Shown: positions 43,590 through 54,086, numbered from the stretch's first letter. The stretch is DNA of 64,000 nucleotides from JBPOFY01 sp051252415 (GCA_051252415.1 JBPOGA010000002.1:62001-126000), one strand, 5' to 3'. Notes: a model not told the origin generated them from the letters alone. Numbers and translations are program-made.

Positions 43590-45281
43590 ATGACTATGCA
43601 AACAGGCAACATCACCAAATACACTCCTTTCAAACAGATCAACTTACCCGACCGCACCTGGCCGGATAAAGTCATTGATCACGCTCCGATCTGGGCGAGC
43701 GTCGACTTGCGAGACGGCAATCAAGCCCTCTCCATACCAATGAATGTTGATGAAAAGTTGGAGATGTTTCAGCTCCTCGTTGAAATCGGCTTCAAAGAAA
43801 TCGAAGTGGGGTTTCCCTCTGCAAGCGACACAGAATTTAACTTCATCCGCCGCTTGGTTGATGAAAAACGCATACCAGAGGACGTCACACTTCAAGTATT
43901 GGTGCAAGCACGTGAACACTTGATACGCCGCACATTTGAAAGCTTGGAAGGCGTCTCAAAGGCAATTGTGCACTTGTATAATTCCACCTCGCCGTTGCAA
44001 CGCCGTGTGACTTTCAATAAAACCAAGGATGAGATCAAGGCGATCGCCGTGGAAGGCACGCGCTTGGTCAAGAGCTTGGTGTCCTCAATTCCTGATACAC
44101 AGGTGCGTCTTCAATATTCGCCAGAAAGCTTCTCCGACACGGAAGTGGACTACGCACTCGAAGTCTGCGAAGCCGTCATGGACGTATGGCAACCTACTGA
44201 AGATGCGAAAGTCATCTTAAACTTACCAGCGACCGTAGAAGTCGCCACGCCGAACGTGCACGCCGACCAAATTGAGTGGTTCTGTCGCAATTTGAAAGAT
44301 CGCAGCAAAGCAATCATCAGTTTGCATACGCACAACGACCGAGGAACAGGCATTGCAGCCACCGAGCTTGGCTTGATGGCAGGCGCTGACCGCGTGGAAG
44401 GCACACTTTTCGGAAATGGCGAGCGCACGGGCAACCTCGACATTGTTACCGTCGCATTGAACCAATACACTCAAGGCGTCGACCCGAAGCTCGACCTTAG
44501 TAACTTGTCGCACATCCGCTCGGTCTACGAACGCGTCACGCGCATGACAGTGCACGACCGCCACCCATATAGCGGCGACTTAGTCTTCACTGCATTTTCT
44601 GGCTCACACCAAGATGCCATTAAGAAGGGCATGGACTTGCGCGCTAAAGATGACTCCGACACGACACGCTTTGAGGTGCCCTACTTGTTAATCGACCCAA
44701 AAGATATTGGTCGCGATTACGAAGCCATCATCCGCATCAACAGCCAAAGCGGCAAAGGCGGCGTGGCTTACATCTTAGATCGCGACTATGGTTTAGACCT
44801 TCCGAAAGCCATGCATCCAGAAGTCGGCACCGTCGTCAATAACGCAGCCGATCAAGGCAGCCGCGAGCTCTCACCTGCAGAAGTTCACGATGTGTTCAAG
44901 AAAGAATACGTCAACTTATGCAGTCCATTGGAAATCGTCTCGATTGACCGTGAAGATTTCTCGAAGTCTGGCGATGTTCAAGTCGAAGCAGAAATCCGAT
45001 TCAACGGAGAGACTTCTAAAATCTCAGGTATTGGAAACGGCCCCATCAGCGCGTTCGTTGATGCACTCCAGCAACAAGGATGGAAAAATTTCACACTCGA
45101 CGACTATCGCCAGCACTCCATTGGCGGCGGTTCCAAAACACAAGCAGCTGCTTACATTCAAATTAAGCGCGAAGATGGCACCTCCTTCTTTGGCTGTGGA
45201 ATCGACGGCAATATTGAATTGGCTGGCTTAAAGGCTCTCGTGAGCGCAATCAATCGCGCTCACCCAGCACAGATAAAATAG
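43590..45281 (+). CDS. leuA: 2-isopropylmalate synthase (LeuA type 2)
   Basis: Condenses acetyl-CoA and 2-oxoisovalerate to 2-isopropylmalate, the committed step of leucine synthesis. The protein is about 563 residues, of the longer type 2 group (actinobacterial and fungal-like), with WASVDLRDGNQALSIPM at the N-terminus, EVGFPSASDTEF, LHTHNDRGTGIAATELGLMAG for metal binding and a C-terminal LeuA allosteric domain (DVQVEAEIRFNGETSKISGIGNGPISAF). The ATG at 43590 (MTMQTGNITKYTPF) fits the family start; an upstream in-frame TTG/ATT extension has no homology. It overlaps the 3' end of the sensor kinase gene by 32 bases, tail to tail. Confidence 0.95.
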   Translation: MTMQTGNITKYTPFKQINLPDRTWPDKVIDHAPIWASVDLRDGNQALSIPMNVDEKLEMFQLLVEIGFKEIEVGFPSASDTEFNFIRRLVDEKRIPEDVTLQVLVQAREHLIRRTFESLEGVSKAIVHLYNSTSPLQRRVTFNKTKDEIKAIAVEGTRLVKSLVSSIPDTQVRLQYSPESFSDTEVDYALEVCEAVMDVWQPTEDAKVILNLPATVEVATPNVHADQIEWFCRNLKDRSKAIISLHTHNDRGTGIAATELGLMAGADRVEGTLFGNGERTGNLDIVTVALNQYTQGVDPKLDLSNLSHIRSVYERVTRMTVHDRHPYSGDLVFTAFSGSHQDAIKKGMDLRAKDDSDTTRFEVPYLLIDPKDIGRDYEAIIRINSQSGKGGVAYILDRDYGLDLPKAMHPEVGTVVNNAADQGSRELSPAEVHDVFKKEYVNLCSPLEIVSIDREDFSKSGDVQVEAEIRFNGETSKISGIGNGPISAFVDALQQQGWKNFTLDDYRQHSIGGGSKTQAAAYIQIKREDGTSFFGCGIDGNIELAGLKALVSAINRAHPAQIK

Positions 45282-47646
45282 TGTTCGTCAATGACGCGGT
45301 CCCAATCGGCGAATCCATCACATCGCCCAGACCCGACAATTTACAACGGTCTATAGAAACCTCACGGCCTTGTGGCGCATAACCCACGATCGTAGCAGTT
45401 TTCTTAATACCTGCGTCCGCCGAGATTTGCCGACATAGATTGAGTGCGATGGCTTCATCCCCCATCCAGACGAAAATTATATTATATTGACGACGTATAT
45501 ACGCGCCTGAGCTTAGGTCATAGTCTTGGCAACTATGCGGGAAATACCCCAACTGCCGGCAACAATTCAACAGCGTCGCCGTGTCCTCTGCGGGACCTAC
45601 AATGAGTATATCGCAGGGATGCTCTTCAGATATCCGCTCCTCGGAATCAAAAGGATTCGCGGTGTTCTTAACGTATTCATCGTTATCGATTAGTTCCGTG
45701 CGAACCACAAAACCAAAAACGGAACCTTCGCCTTCTTCACTCTGAAGCCAGATGTTGCCGCCCATACCATCTACAAGTCGTTTACAAATCACCAAGCCCA
45801 ATCCTGTTCCACCATGCTTACGCGTCATCGACGCGTCGACCTGACTAAACGCTTTAAACAGCATGTGCTGACGATCCACCGGAATACCCATACCACTATC
45901 TTTAACGAGCACCTGCAAATAGGTATGTTGCTCCGCATGATCTAAATAATCGACAGGTTGAATGAGGCGCGGGCGACGATCCTCTGGAATATCTTCTAAT
46001 TCAACTAGCGAAACACTAATTTCGACACTCCCTGCATCTGTAAACTTCAAAGCATTCGAGAGCAAGTTCTGCACAATTTGCCGCAACCGCTCCATATCTC
46101 CTATCGCAAATTCTGGTATAGAATCATCCATACGCAGCGCCAAGCTCACATGCTTCTCATTCGCACGAATCGCAAAAAGTTTGATACATTCTTCGAAGCA
46201 CAAACGAATAGGATACTCTTGGACTTCCAGATCCAAACGCCCTGATTCGATTTTTGAAAAATCCAAAATATCATTCACTAACATCAACAGACTATTACCA
46301 CTGCTATAAATCGTTTGAGCGAGGTCTAGTTGATCTTCCGACATCTCAGAATCCGCAAGAAAACTAGATAAGCCAATGATCGCATTCAATGGCGTCCGAA
46401 TCTCGTGAGAAATAGTCGCGATAAACTGGCCCTTTGCTTCACTTGCAGCCTCCGCAAGTTCCTTCGCTTGCAGCAGATCAGTTTCATTCTGCTTATGCTC
46501 AGTAATATCCTGCATAGTGCCCATAATACGCTTGATTGATCCATCTACGTTCCGCTCGACAACTCCAACATAATCTTGCACCCAGAGATATTCGCTTTCC
46601 CCTTTACGAATACGATAATCAATACGAACGACCCCCTTAGCATCTTCAAAAAACTTACTATACGCGTCGTTTACACGCTTACTATCATCGGGATGAATCC
46701 GCTCCTTCCAAACTTCTAGCAGATCAAAATCCGCTTTCGGATCCAGCCCGAGGATATGGCACCAATTCTCGTCACATACGATATTACTTGTGCCCAACTC
46801 TTGATCCCAAAAGCCCATATTCGCATTATCCAGAGCTAGGCGGAGGCTATTTTCGCTCATGCGAATCTTATCCTGATAATCACGAACCACAGTCTCATCG
46901 ACCATCAAACACAATATCCCATAATCATTCAGTTGATCGATAAAGATTCTCAACGTTAGCAGATTCAAAATCGAGCTTTGCCCCTTCTGATCGGTCAACT
47001 CAACGGTCTGATACTGTGTGACACCGTCTTCGTCATTTAAAACTGCCAAGGCCGATCTCGCCCAGAGTGTGCCCAAATTCACTGGTGCTTTAGCAGACGG
47101 ACTTGCGATAATCTCTTGCTTCGTCGACGAAGAAAAATTCGCCCATTGATCATTTAAATAAACAGTCTCTCCCGATCGAGCACGCACCCATATACCAATC
47201 GGCAAGGCATCGAAGATCTTATGCAACATATGCTGCTGCTGAGACGCAATGGAGCACGACTGCAAATGGTAACCCGTGACTATAGCCACCAGCGTGGTCA
47301 CTAGAAAAAACAATAATACGATTCCACAGATAAATGCGATGGGACTAGACAGTAGACCCACCTCAAATAACCCACGCTGCAAATAGAAGAATACAAGCGC
47401 CAGCACCAGGTTCATCACAGTAGTTATCAATACGGCGACTAAACGAAAACGTAGAGATGCATATACCGCCAATGCCAAAGCAGCTGGAATTAAAAGTAAG
47501 TCTGCACCGATTGAGGCACCAGAATATCGCAAAGCTGCAGCGAAAAAGATGCCATACAAAACATAGATAATTCCCTTCTCCAATCGATGCGGTAGACGAC
47601 AAAATCCAGCGCCATGTGAATCATCATGTTCCTTGAAAATAATCAT
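45250..47646 (-). CDS. PAS-domain sensor histidine kinase with degenerate receiver
   Basis: An inner-membrane sensor kinase of 798 residues. Four to five helices span about residues 25-128. Two PAS regions follow (about 140-255 and 265-385, the latter with a PAC end RIMGTMQDITEHKQ). The HisKA domain has the phosphorylated His414 in ATISHEIRTPLNAIIG; the HATPase domain shows NLLSNALKFTD, DSGMGIP and HGGTGLGLVICKRLV. The C-terminal 120 residues resemble a receiver (HPCDILIVGP), but where the phosphoacceptor Asp is expected the sequence is NIIFVWMGDEA, with Trp instead. The stimulus is unknown. No response regulator is adjacent, so its partner must be elsewhere. Confidence 0.92.
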   Translation of the reverse strand: MIIFKEHDDSHGAGFCRLPHRLEKGIIYVLYGIFFAAALRYSGASIGADLLLIPAALALAVYASLRFRLVAVLITTVMNLVLALVFFYLQRGLFEVGLLSSPIAFICGIVLLFFLVTTLVAIVTGYHLQSCSIASQQQHMLHKIFDALPIGIWVRARSGETVYLNDQWANFSSSTKQEIIASPSAKAPVNLGTLWARSALAVLNDEDGVTQYQTVELTDQKGQSSILNLLTLRIFIDQLNDYGILCLMVDETVVRDYQDKIRMSENSLRLALDNANMGFWDQELGTSNIVCDENWCHILGLDPKADFDLLEVWKERIHPDDSKRVNDAYSKFFEDAKGVVRIDYRIRKGESEYLWVQDYVGVVERNVDGSIKRIMGTMQDITEHKQNETDLLQAKELAEAASEAKGQFIATISHEIRTPLNAIIGLSSFLADSEMSEDQLDLAQTIYSSGNSLLMLVNDILDFSKIESGRLDLEVQEYPIRLCFEECIKLFAIRANEKHVSLALRMDDSIPEFAIGDMERLRQIVQNLLSNALKFTDAGSVEISVSLVELEDIPEDRRPRLIQPVDYLDHAEQHTYLQVLVKDSGMGIPVDRQHMLFKAFSQVDASMTRKHGGTGLGLVICKRLVDGMGGNIWLQSEEGEGSVFGFVVRTELIDNDEYVKNTANPFDSEERISEEHPCDILIVGPAEDTATLLNCCRQLGYFPHSCQDYDLSSGAYIRRQYNIIFVWMGDEAIALNLCRQISADAGIKKTATIVGYAPQGREVSIDRCKLSGLGDVMDSPIGTASLTNTILSVLGERD

Positions 47647-47781
47647 ATCTGCAGGCCCCTAAGCAAAACCGCTAGAGGTTGCAGATAATGTCTATAGATT
47701 GGCCCTCTCGCAAGCGAATTTCAGCAGCCAGATTGATGAGATCGCGATCTTACAAAATGCGATCACGGATTCAATCGATCA

Positions 47782-48777
47782 TCAAGGCTTCAATAGAATT
47801 TTACCCAACCTTGGTCGTGCATCATGCGCCAAGGCCTCTCGATATTGTTTCAATCTATACGTTTGCTCGATGGGCAGCCGAAGCGCGCCGTCAGCCATCA
47901 TTTGATGCACCGCGTCCATCACCTGCTGAACAGCCTGCCCACCTCGACGAGTTGCCCACTGATCCCACCAAAAACCAACTAAGCGCACATCATTAAATAT
48001 CAAAAACCGAGTCGGGAAGCGGACAAGGTCTCCGACCATTCCACCGAAGGTGACTTGAGTGCCTCCATCAGATAAGGCCTTGATCTGATCAACCGCACTC
48101 GCACCTCCAACGGAGTTCAGCGCTAAACGCACAGGAGCGCCCTTGGTCAGTTCACTTACTTGCTTATGCCAACCACTTCCCTCAATCACAACATGGTCGG
48201 CGCCAAGATCCTTCAGTGGCGTCACCAAATCTTCTCGCCTGACTTGGCTGATGGTCCTCAAGCCAAAAGCTTTAGCCATCTGTATAACAGAAAGCCCGAC
48301 TGCCGAATTGCCAGCATTTTGCACAATCCAATCACCTGGTTCGAGATTCACCACATGCTTTAACAAGCAATACGCGCTAGGTGGATTGATAAAGGAAACT
48401 GCCGCCTGCTCTAATGGGACGTCAGCGTTAACAACTGAGATCGCATCTGCAGGTGCACAAGCGTATTCACACCAAACGCCTAAGGCTTCTGGAAAACGCA
48501 CCATCGCCCCTTCCACCAAGTCCACCACCTCGGGCCCCACTTGATCAATGACACCGACACCTTCTCGACCAGCAACTGCAGGTAACTCTCGCAGCTTGCC
48601 ATAGCTCCCACCAACCATACCACGATCAGACGGATTGACTGCAGCTGCGAGTAAGCGCACACGCACCTCCCCACGCTGCGGAATGGGCACCGGTATCTCC
48701 TCCAACTCTAAAACCTCTTCTGGCTTGCCAAATGTATGATGCCGAATCGCTTGTTGTAATTCCATGGAACCAGCCAT
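47782..48777 (-). CDS. MDR superfamily reductase, 2-enoyl thioester reductase-like
   Basis: An NAD(P)-dependent medium-chain reductase of about 331 residues without the structural zinc cysteines, similar to the MECR/ETR1 group that reduces 2-enoyl thioesters. LLAAAVNPSDRGMVGGSYG, VAGREGVGVIDQVG, WIVQNAGNSAVGLSVIQMAKA and LALNSVGGASA are the substrate and cofactor blocks; FWWDQWATRR is family-typical. The first ATG, at 48777, is used; 48765 (MELQQAIRHH) is equally possible, and the frame extends to a TTG at 48819. It is a single gene with its own spacing. The substrate is uncertain. Confidence 0.85.
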   Translation of the reverse strand: MAGSMELQQAIRHHTFGKPEEVLELEEIPVPIPQRGEVRVRLLAAAVNPSDRGMVGGSYGKLRELPAVAGREGVGVIDQVGPEVVDLVEGAMVRFPEALGVWCEYACAPADAISVVNADVPLEQAAVSFINPPSAYCLLKHVVNLEPGDWIVQNAGNSAVGLSVIQMAKAFGLRTISQVRREDLVTPLKDLGADHVVIEGSGWHKQVSELTKGAPVRLALNSVGGASAVDQIKALSDGGTQVTFGGMVGDLVRFPTRFLIFNDVRLVGFWWDQWATRRGGQAVQQVMDAVHQMMADGALRLPIEQTYRLKQYREALAHDARPRLGKILLKP

Positions 48778-48945
48778 GCCAAAAGATAGACACTCCAGCA
48801 AAGTAATTTTCACCCTCAATACACTTAATAAGAACCCGTCACAAAGAGTCTCAGCAAATATGGGGAGAATCTAATTCAAGGTTCGACCTACACCGCGCTT
48901 ACTTCCAATTTTCAAAGTCTCATAATTTTAGCCTAACAATAAGCC

Positions 48946-51042
48946 ATGCATCCTTTCCTCCAAAACGACTTCCACACCAGTTGGTCCACACTTACACCAA
49001 ACCACATCGAGGCCGACATCAGCAAGGCACTCGAAGATGCTCAAGCCGCCGTCGACTCAGTTGCTGCACTTGCAGATTCCAGCACCGAGCTGACATACGA
49101 AAACACCATCGTGGCACTCGACGACGGGCTCGAAACGCTCAACCATGCTTGGGGACTGGTCGGCCATTTAGATTCGGTGTGCAATCAGCCTGCACTGCGT
49201 GACGCACAAAATAAAATGCTCCCAGAGGTTTCGCAGTTTTATTCAAGCATACCACTGAACGACAGCCTATGGAAAACACTCAAAAGATTTGGCGAAAGTG
49301 ACGAAGCTCAAAAACTAAGCCCGACTAAAAAACGCTATCTCCAAGAAACACTCGCCGACTTCCGCGAGCAAGGCGCTGACCTCCCACCCGAGCAAAAGCA
49401 ACGCGCCAGCGAACTTCAAAAGCGCCTCGCCGAAATCACTCAAAAATATTCTGAAAACTGTCTCGACGCCACCAATGCATGGGAAAAACTGATCACTGAT
49501 GAATCGGAACTCACAGGTTTGCCACAATCAGCTCTCGATGCGGCAAAGCAAAGCGCAGAGCAAAAAGGACATAGCAACACTTGGCGTTTCACATTGCAGG
49601 CACCCTCACTAATTCCCGTGCTAACCTATGCCGAAAACGACAGTCTCCGAAAAGAAGTCTGGCAGGCATACGCAGCAATCGGACGCAACGAGCCCTTCGA
49701 CAACCGTGAGCTCGTCCGCGAGATCTTAGACTTGCGCCACGAGTTTGCACAACTCGTCGGACAAGCAAACTTTGCAGATCATGTCACTGAGCGTCGCATG
49801 GCCGCGTCTGGTAACGCCGCACTCAAATTCGGCGAAACCATCTTTGATAAAGTCCGCGATCAGTTTGAAGATGAAGTGCTCGCCTTGCGTGCATTCAAAG
49901 CAAAGACAACTGATCAACCGGCTGAGCCACTGCAACCATGGGAAACCGGCTATTTCGCCGAGAAGCAACGTCTCGCAGAATACGACTTTGATGAAGAAGC
50001 ACTGCGCCCCTACTTCCCGATTGATAAAGTCATTAGCGGCATGTTCGACATCGCTCAGCAAATCTTTGGGTTAAGTATCAAGGAACGCGAGGTCATCTAT
50101 ATTGATCCTGAGACTCCCTCGGAAAACAAAGAGAGTCTACCTGAGGTGTGGCACCCAGAAGTGAAATACTACGACTTATTTGATTCTGCGGCGAACGCCC
50201 ATCTAGGTTCGTTTTATGCCGACTGGCACCCGCGCGAATCAAAACGCGGCGGCGCGTGGATGAACTATCTACAAACTGGTAATCGCGACGCATCTGTTGG
50301 TGAAAACACACCACACGTAGGACTCATCTGCGGCAACCTTACACCATCCATTGGTGAACAACCCGCACTCCTTAATCATCGCGAAGTCGAAACCATCTTC
50401 CACGAATTTGGCCACCTACTCCACCACCTCTGCGGACAGGTAGAAGTGAAATCACTGAATGGTGTCAATGTGCCCTGGGACTTTGTCGAACTACCTTCAC
50501 AAATCATGGAGAATTGGTGCTGGGAACGTGAAAGCCTCGATCGTTTCGCGAGACACTTCGAAACCGGAGAAGCCATCCCACAAGGACTCTTCGACAAGAT
50601 GCTCGCAGCCCGTAACTACATGAAAGCCAGTGCCAATACGCGCCAACTCTCAATGGGTAAGATGGACTTAGAGCTACACATCAATTGGCCGAATACCGAC
50701 AAGGTTGATCTCGATCAATTCATCAAGGAAAAGCTAAAGGGCTACACCGCCGAGTATAAGACTGAGCCTAAATCGAACATCTTCAACTTCAGCCATCTCT
50801 TCAGCAGTTCGACTGGGTATGCAGCAGGCTACTACTCTTATAAGTGGGCCGAAGTCTTAGATGCTGACGCATTCACACGCTTCCAAAAAGAAGGTATCCT
50901 AAATCCAGATACTGGACGTGAATTCCGAGCGACCATCCTCGCAAAGGGCAACTCAGAAGACCCTGCGAAACTCTTCAAGGATTTCATGCACCGCAGCCCC
51001 GATCCCGACGCCCTACTAAGACGCGACGGTTTATTGAGTTAA
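48946..51042 (+). CDS. prlC: oligopeptidase A (M3 family metallopeptidase)
   Basis: Cytosolic zinc peptidase that degrades short peptides, including cleaved signal peptides. The 698-residue protein is full length for the M3 oligopeptidase A/PrlC group. The zinc motif is HEFGH in VETIFHEFGHLLHHLC near residue 485, followed by ELPSQIMENWCWE with the third ligand. The C-terminal YYSYKWAEVLDADAFTRF is typical. The ATG at 48946 (MHPFLQNDFHTSWS) gives the usual start. It overlaps the small phosphatase gene tail to tail by 12 bases. Confidence 0.97.
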   Translation: MHPFLQNDFHTSWSTLTPNHIEADISKALEDAQAAVDSVAALADSSTELTYENTIVALDDGLETLNHAWGLVGHLDSVCNQPALRDAQNKMLPEVSQFYSSIPLNDSLWKTLKRFGESDEAQKLSPTKKRYLQETLADFREQGADLPPEQKQRASELQKRLAEITQKYSENCLDATNAWEKLITDESELTGLPQSALDAAKQSAEQKGHSNTWRFTLQAPSLIPVLTYAENDSLRKEVWQAYAAIGRNEPFDNRELVREILDLRHEFAQLVGQANFADHVTERRMAASGNAALKFGETIFDKVRDQFEDEVLALRAFKAKTTDQPAEPLQPWETGYFAEKQRLAEYDFDEEALRPYFPIDKVISGMFDIAQQIFGLSIKEREVIYIDPETPSENKESLPEVWHPEVKYYDLFDSAANAHLGSFYADWHPRESKRGGAWMNYLQTGNRDASVGENTPHVGLICGNLTPSIGEQPALLNHREVETIFHEFGHLLHHLCGQVEVKSLNGVNVPWDFVELPSQIMENWCWERESLDRFARHFETGEAIPQGLFDKMLAARNYMKASANTRQLSMGKMDLELHINWPNTDKVDLDQFIKEKLKGYTAEYKTEPKSNIFNFSHLFSSSTGYAAGYYSYKWAEVLDADAFTRFQKEGILNPDTGREFRATILAKGNSEDPAKLFKDFMHRSPDPDALLRRDGLLS

Positions 51043-51360
51043 ATACGTTTCTACGCTGGTCTCAATAAGCTCAATGAGTGCTTCGTCCATGTAAGGATAC
51101 TCATCTGGAATTTCCAGACTATCTATTGTGGGGATATTCTCTCCTCGAAACGTGTCACGAATCCACGCAGCATATTTGCGCTCCATAACAAGAATCAAAT
51201 CTGCCCACTCAAGATCACTTAACCGCACCTGACGCTTGCTTTTCGCACTGGTGCCAGCAGATCGCGCCTCTACCCGAGCATCGTTCTTAAAGATTCTTTC
51301 TGCGGTCGGACTACGCCACTGATTTCTTCCACAGACAAAGAGGATCTTAATACTCATCAA
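51031..51360 (-). CDS. low-molecular-weight protein tyrosine phosphatase-like
   Basis: A 109-residue protein with the phosphatase loop VCGRNQWRSPTAE, which fits CX5R followed by Ser, at residues about 9-21. EWADLILVMERKY is a family block, and DEYPYMDEALIELIE near the end holds the general-acid Asp region. It is shorter than classic LMW-PTPs (about 150 residues) but matches a short subfamily found in many bacteria. Targets are unknown. It is 12 bases downstream of the DUF481 gene on the same strand. Confidence 0.88.
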   Translation of the reverse strand: MMSIKILFVCGRNQWRSPTAERIFKNDARVEARSAGTSAKSKRQVRLSDLEWADLILVMERKYAAWIRDTFRGENIPTIDSLEIPDEYPYMDEALIELIETSVETYLTQ

Positions 51361-51372
51361 CGGGCTTCCGCC

Positions 51373-52398
51373 TTAGAAATAAACGACGAGCGCATTACGC
51401 CACTGCGTGTCATCCTTAGAGTTCCCGTTACCGATATCGTTATCGAAATTCTTGTTATACGAGAACTCTAGACCGACAAGGTCAGTCAAACGAAACCGAA
51501 TCGCAGCGGACATCACATAGTTGAACTGCTCAGAGACTTCAGGGTTCCAGTAGTAATTAAACTTTTGCACGAATGAGGTCCGTGCCCAAGGCTTCCATGT
51601 CGCTTCCTGAAACACATTCAGCAATGGGTTTATACCTTCGCGCGTATCCTCAAATTCAGCGCGAAAATCTTCCACGCCACCACCTCCGCCGAACAGTAAT
51701 TCAAACTCTTCATTTGGTATGAAGTTGTAACCAACCCCAATGGCTTCCTGCACTTCACGGTCGATTCCTTTAATTTGATCGACCCGATACCCGACTGAGT
51801 TTTGCGCAAACCAATTATCATACAAAGTCCGACGATAGATGAAACTTCCATCGTATTTGTCAGTCGATTTATAGGAACTTCCATTACTGCGTTCAGTTTC
51901 GCGATATGTATAGGAACCATCAAAACGGTAATAATTTGAACTCCTCGGGTGCTTGATTTCTAGTTTCCCTCGTAGGTATGTTTCTGTCCACTTGCGATCT
52001 CCTTGGCTAAGATTCAAACCAAAACGTAAGTCTCCATTCCACGTTTCTGGGGCTTTAATTTCACGCAGCGTGTCAATCACACGGCGCTCTTCAATATGGT
52101 CAATCTCTTCAGTTGTGAGCGTGATCTGTGGTTTCGAAGAGACGACTTCAGGCTCCGCTTTTGGTTTAGCTTTGGCGACTGCGGGTTGAGGCTTATGCTC
52201 AATTTTAACCACTCGCTGACGTGGGATAGAGATTTCGCCCAATAAACCGGACTGTAGATAGATAATTGTATCTGTCGACTTTGGTAGCAGTTCCCCAACG
52301 ACACGCTCACCAGAGTCGAGTGACACGATTTGCGGAGCGCCCGAAAGGGAAATAGCTGCTCCAAGTAAGACGAAAATGGTGGATATATATAACTTCAT
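51373..52398 (-). CDS. DUF481 outer-membrane beta-barrel protein
   Basis: A 341-residue exported protein (signal peptide MKLYISTIFVLLGAAISLSGA) with a periplasmic N-terminal part (VSLDSGERVVGELLPKSTDT...) and a C-terminal DUF481 domain, recognisable from amphipathic strands ending in aromatic residues (LRFGLNLSQGDRKWTETYLRG, FQEATWKPWARTSF, LVGLEFSYNKNF, WRNALVVYF). The terminal aromatic residue is a barrel-assembly signal. The protein may form an outer-membrane pore or an enzyme; DUF481 roles are unknown. Its start overlaps the stop of rny by one base, so the two are probably translationally coupled. Confidence 0.87.
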   Translation of the reverse strand: MKLYISTIFVLLGAAISLSGAPQIVSLDSGERVVGELLPKSTDTIIYLQSGLLGEISIPRQRVVKIEHKPQPAVAKAKPKAEPEVVSSKPQITLTTEEIDHIEERRVIDTLREIKAPETWNGDLRFGLNLSQGDRKWTETYLRGKLEIKHPRSSNYYRFDGSYTYRETERSNGSSYKSTDKYDGSFIYRRTLYDNWFAQNSVGYRVDQIKGIDREVQEAIGVGYNFIPNEEFELLFGGGGGVEDFRAEFEDTREGINPLLNVFQEATWKPWARTSFVQKFNYYWNPEVSEQFNYVMSAAIRFRLTDLVGLEFSYNKNFDNDIGNGNSKDDTQWRNALVVYF

Positions 52399-53891
52399 TA
52401 TACTGCTGTTTCGTTAAAACGTTGTTCTCTAATGACGGTAACTTCAATCGATCCTGGGTAATTCAGCTCTTCTTCAATCCGAGAACGAATCCGGCGGGCA
52501 ATACTGCGTGCATCATCATCGCAAACCGTATTAGGCTCAACGATCACCCGAACTTCGCGACCTGCTTGAATGGCATAGGCATCGACTACACCAGGTTCTG
52601 CCTGAGCAATATCCTCAATACTTCTGACCCGTGAAATAAAACCATCCATGGATGATGCACGTGCCCCAGGGCGCACGGCCGATAGAGCATCTGCCACCAT
52701 GACCAAAGCGGCATAGGCGCTTTCTGCAGGCACTTCCTTGTGGTGAGCGGCCGCCGCATTCACAACACGAGGGTCCTCGCCATGTTGCTTTATAATATCG
52801 GCTCCCACAATTGCGTGGCTACCTGAATACTCTTCATCCATCGCTTTACCAATATCATGAAATAAACCTGCGCGCTTCGCTATAATCGGATCCAACCCAA
52901 TCTCTGAGGCAATCAATGCGCACATATTAGCGACCTCTATAGAGTGTGCTAATGTATTTTGATTATTGGATAAGCGATAATGTAGCTTACCTAACAGCGA
53001 GACGAGCTCTACGTGCACATTGTTTAAACGTAATTTACGCAGGGCATTTTCACCAAACTCGATCACGCTCGCATTCATTTCTTCCTCAGCCTTTAGCACT
53101 TCCTCTTCAATACTTGAAGGATGAATTCGGCCATCACGTAACAGTGCCTCCAATGCAATGCGCGCAACTTCACGTCGGACTGGATCGAAGCACGAGATCA
53201 ACACCGAGTCAGGTGTTTCATCGATCATCAAAGTCGTTCCAGTGGCGTGTTCAAAGGTTCGAATATTTCGACCTTCACGGCCGATAATGCGTCCCTTCAT
53301 TTCCTCACTCGGTAAGGTCACAATAGTCGCAGTCGCATCATTCATTGGCTGACTTGTGATGCGCTGCATTGCAGCGAGCAAAATACGTTTAGCCTCGTCG
53401 TTCACCTCAGACTCTGAACGTTCGAGGGTATCACGGCGAAATCCAGCAATTTCCTGTTCACAGGATTTCCCCGTTTCATGAAGCAATAGCTCGCGAGCCT
53501 TCGCTTCATCCATCTGAGCAATATTATGTAGTTTCAGGCGATATAAACGACGTGTTTTCTCCGCCTCGTGTTCCGCCTTCTCTAGACGCTCTTTGTCACG
53601 ATCTTGTTGATCTGATTGCTCGAGAACTTCGGTCTTAATGCGCCGGAGCTGTTCCGCCTCGCGAAGCTGTTCACGATTCGTAGCGTCTAATTCAGCCTGC
53701 CTATTTTTAAGCGCTAACCTCTCTTCTGATTGCGCTTCCTTCAACTCAAGGCGCGCATCGAATGCTTCCTCTTCAATTTTCTTGCGAAGCCCCGTTTCTT
53801 TACGAACGAAACGCAGGGTAAAGACATAATATAAGACACCGATGCCGACAACGACACCGACCAAAAACCCCAATGTTTGATCCAAATTCAT
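52398..53891 (-). CDS. rny: ribonuclease Y
   Basis: Membrane-anchored endoribonuclease that starts mRNA decay. The 497-residue protein has an N-terminal membrane helix (TLGFLVGVVVGIGVLYYVFTL), a long coiled coil of charged residues (about 30-170), a KH RNA-binding domain (SEEMKGRIIGREGRNIRTFE, near 195) and an HD hydrolase domain (HSIEVANMCALIASEIGL and GLFHDIGKAMDEE). Length is slightly below the usual 520. The DUF481 gene follows with a one-base overlap. The gene is divergent from the Fur-family regulator, and 308 bases with two operators lie between. Confidence 0.95.
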   Translation of the reverse strand: MNLDQTLGFLVGVVVGIGVLYYVFTLRFVRKETGLRKKIEEEAFDARLELKEAQSEERLALKNRQAELDATNREQLREAEQLRRIKTEVLEQSDQQDRDKERLEKAEHEAEKTRRLYRLKLHNIAQMDEAKARELLLHETGKSCEQEIAGFRRDTLERSESEVNDEAKRILLAAMQRITSQPMNDATATIVTLPSEEMKGRIIGREGRNIRTFEHATGTTLMIDETPDSVLISCFDPVRREVARIALEALLRDGRIHPSSIEEEVLKAEEEMNASVIEFGENALRKLRLNNVHVELVSLLGKLHYRLSNNQNTLAHSIEVANMCALIASEIGLDPIIAKRAGLFHDIGKAMDEEYSGSHAIVGADIIKQHGEDPRVVNAAAAHHKEVPAESAYAALVMVADALSAVRPGARASSMDGFISRVRSIEDIAQAEPGVVDAYAIQAGREVRVIVEPNTVCDDDARSIARRIRSRIEEELNYPGSIEVTVIREQRFNETAV

Positions 53892-54086
53892 ATAGCTAAA
53901 CTAAGCAGAAGGGATCACACGAAGGGGTAGATCATGTGACGACAGGCTTCTACAACCTGCATCCGCAGGGTATCACGAATGAACAGCACTAGAACCTCCT
54001 TTGGGCGACATTTCAAGGTAAAGTTAACCTCAAAAAACCGTAAACCATTCACCACATAGCCATAAATGTAGCTTTGAAGCACTTTT

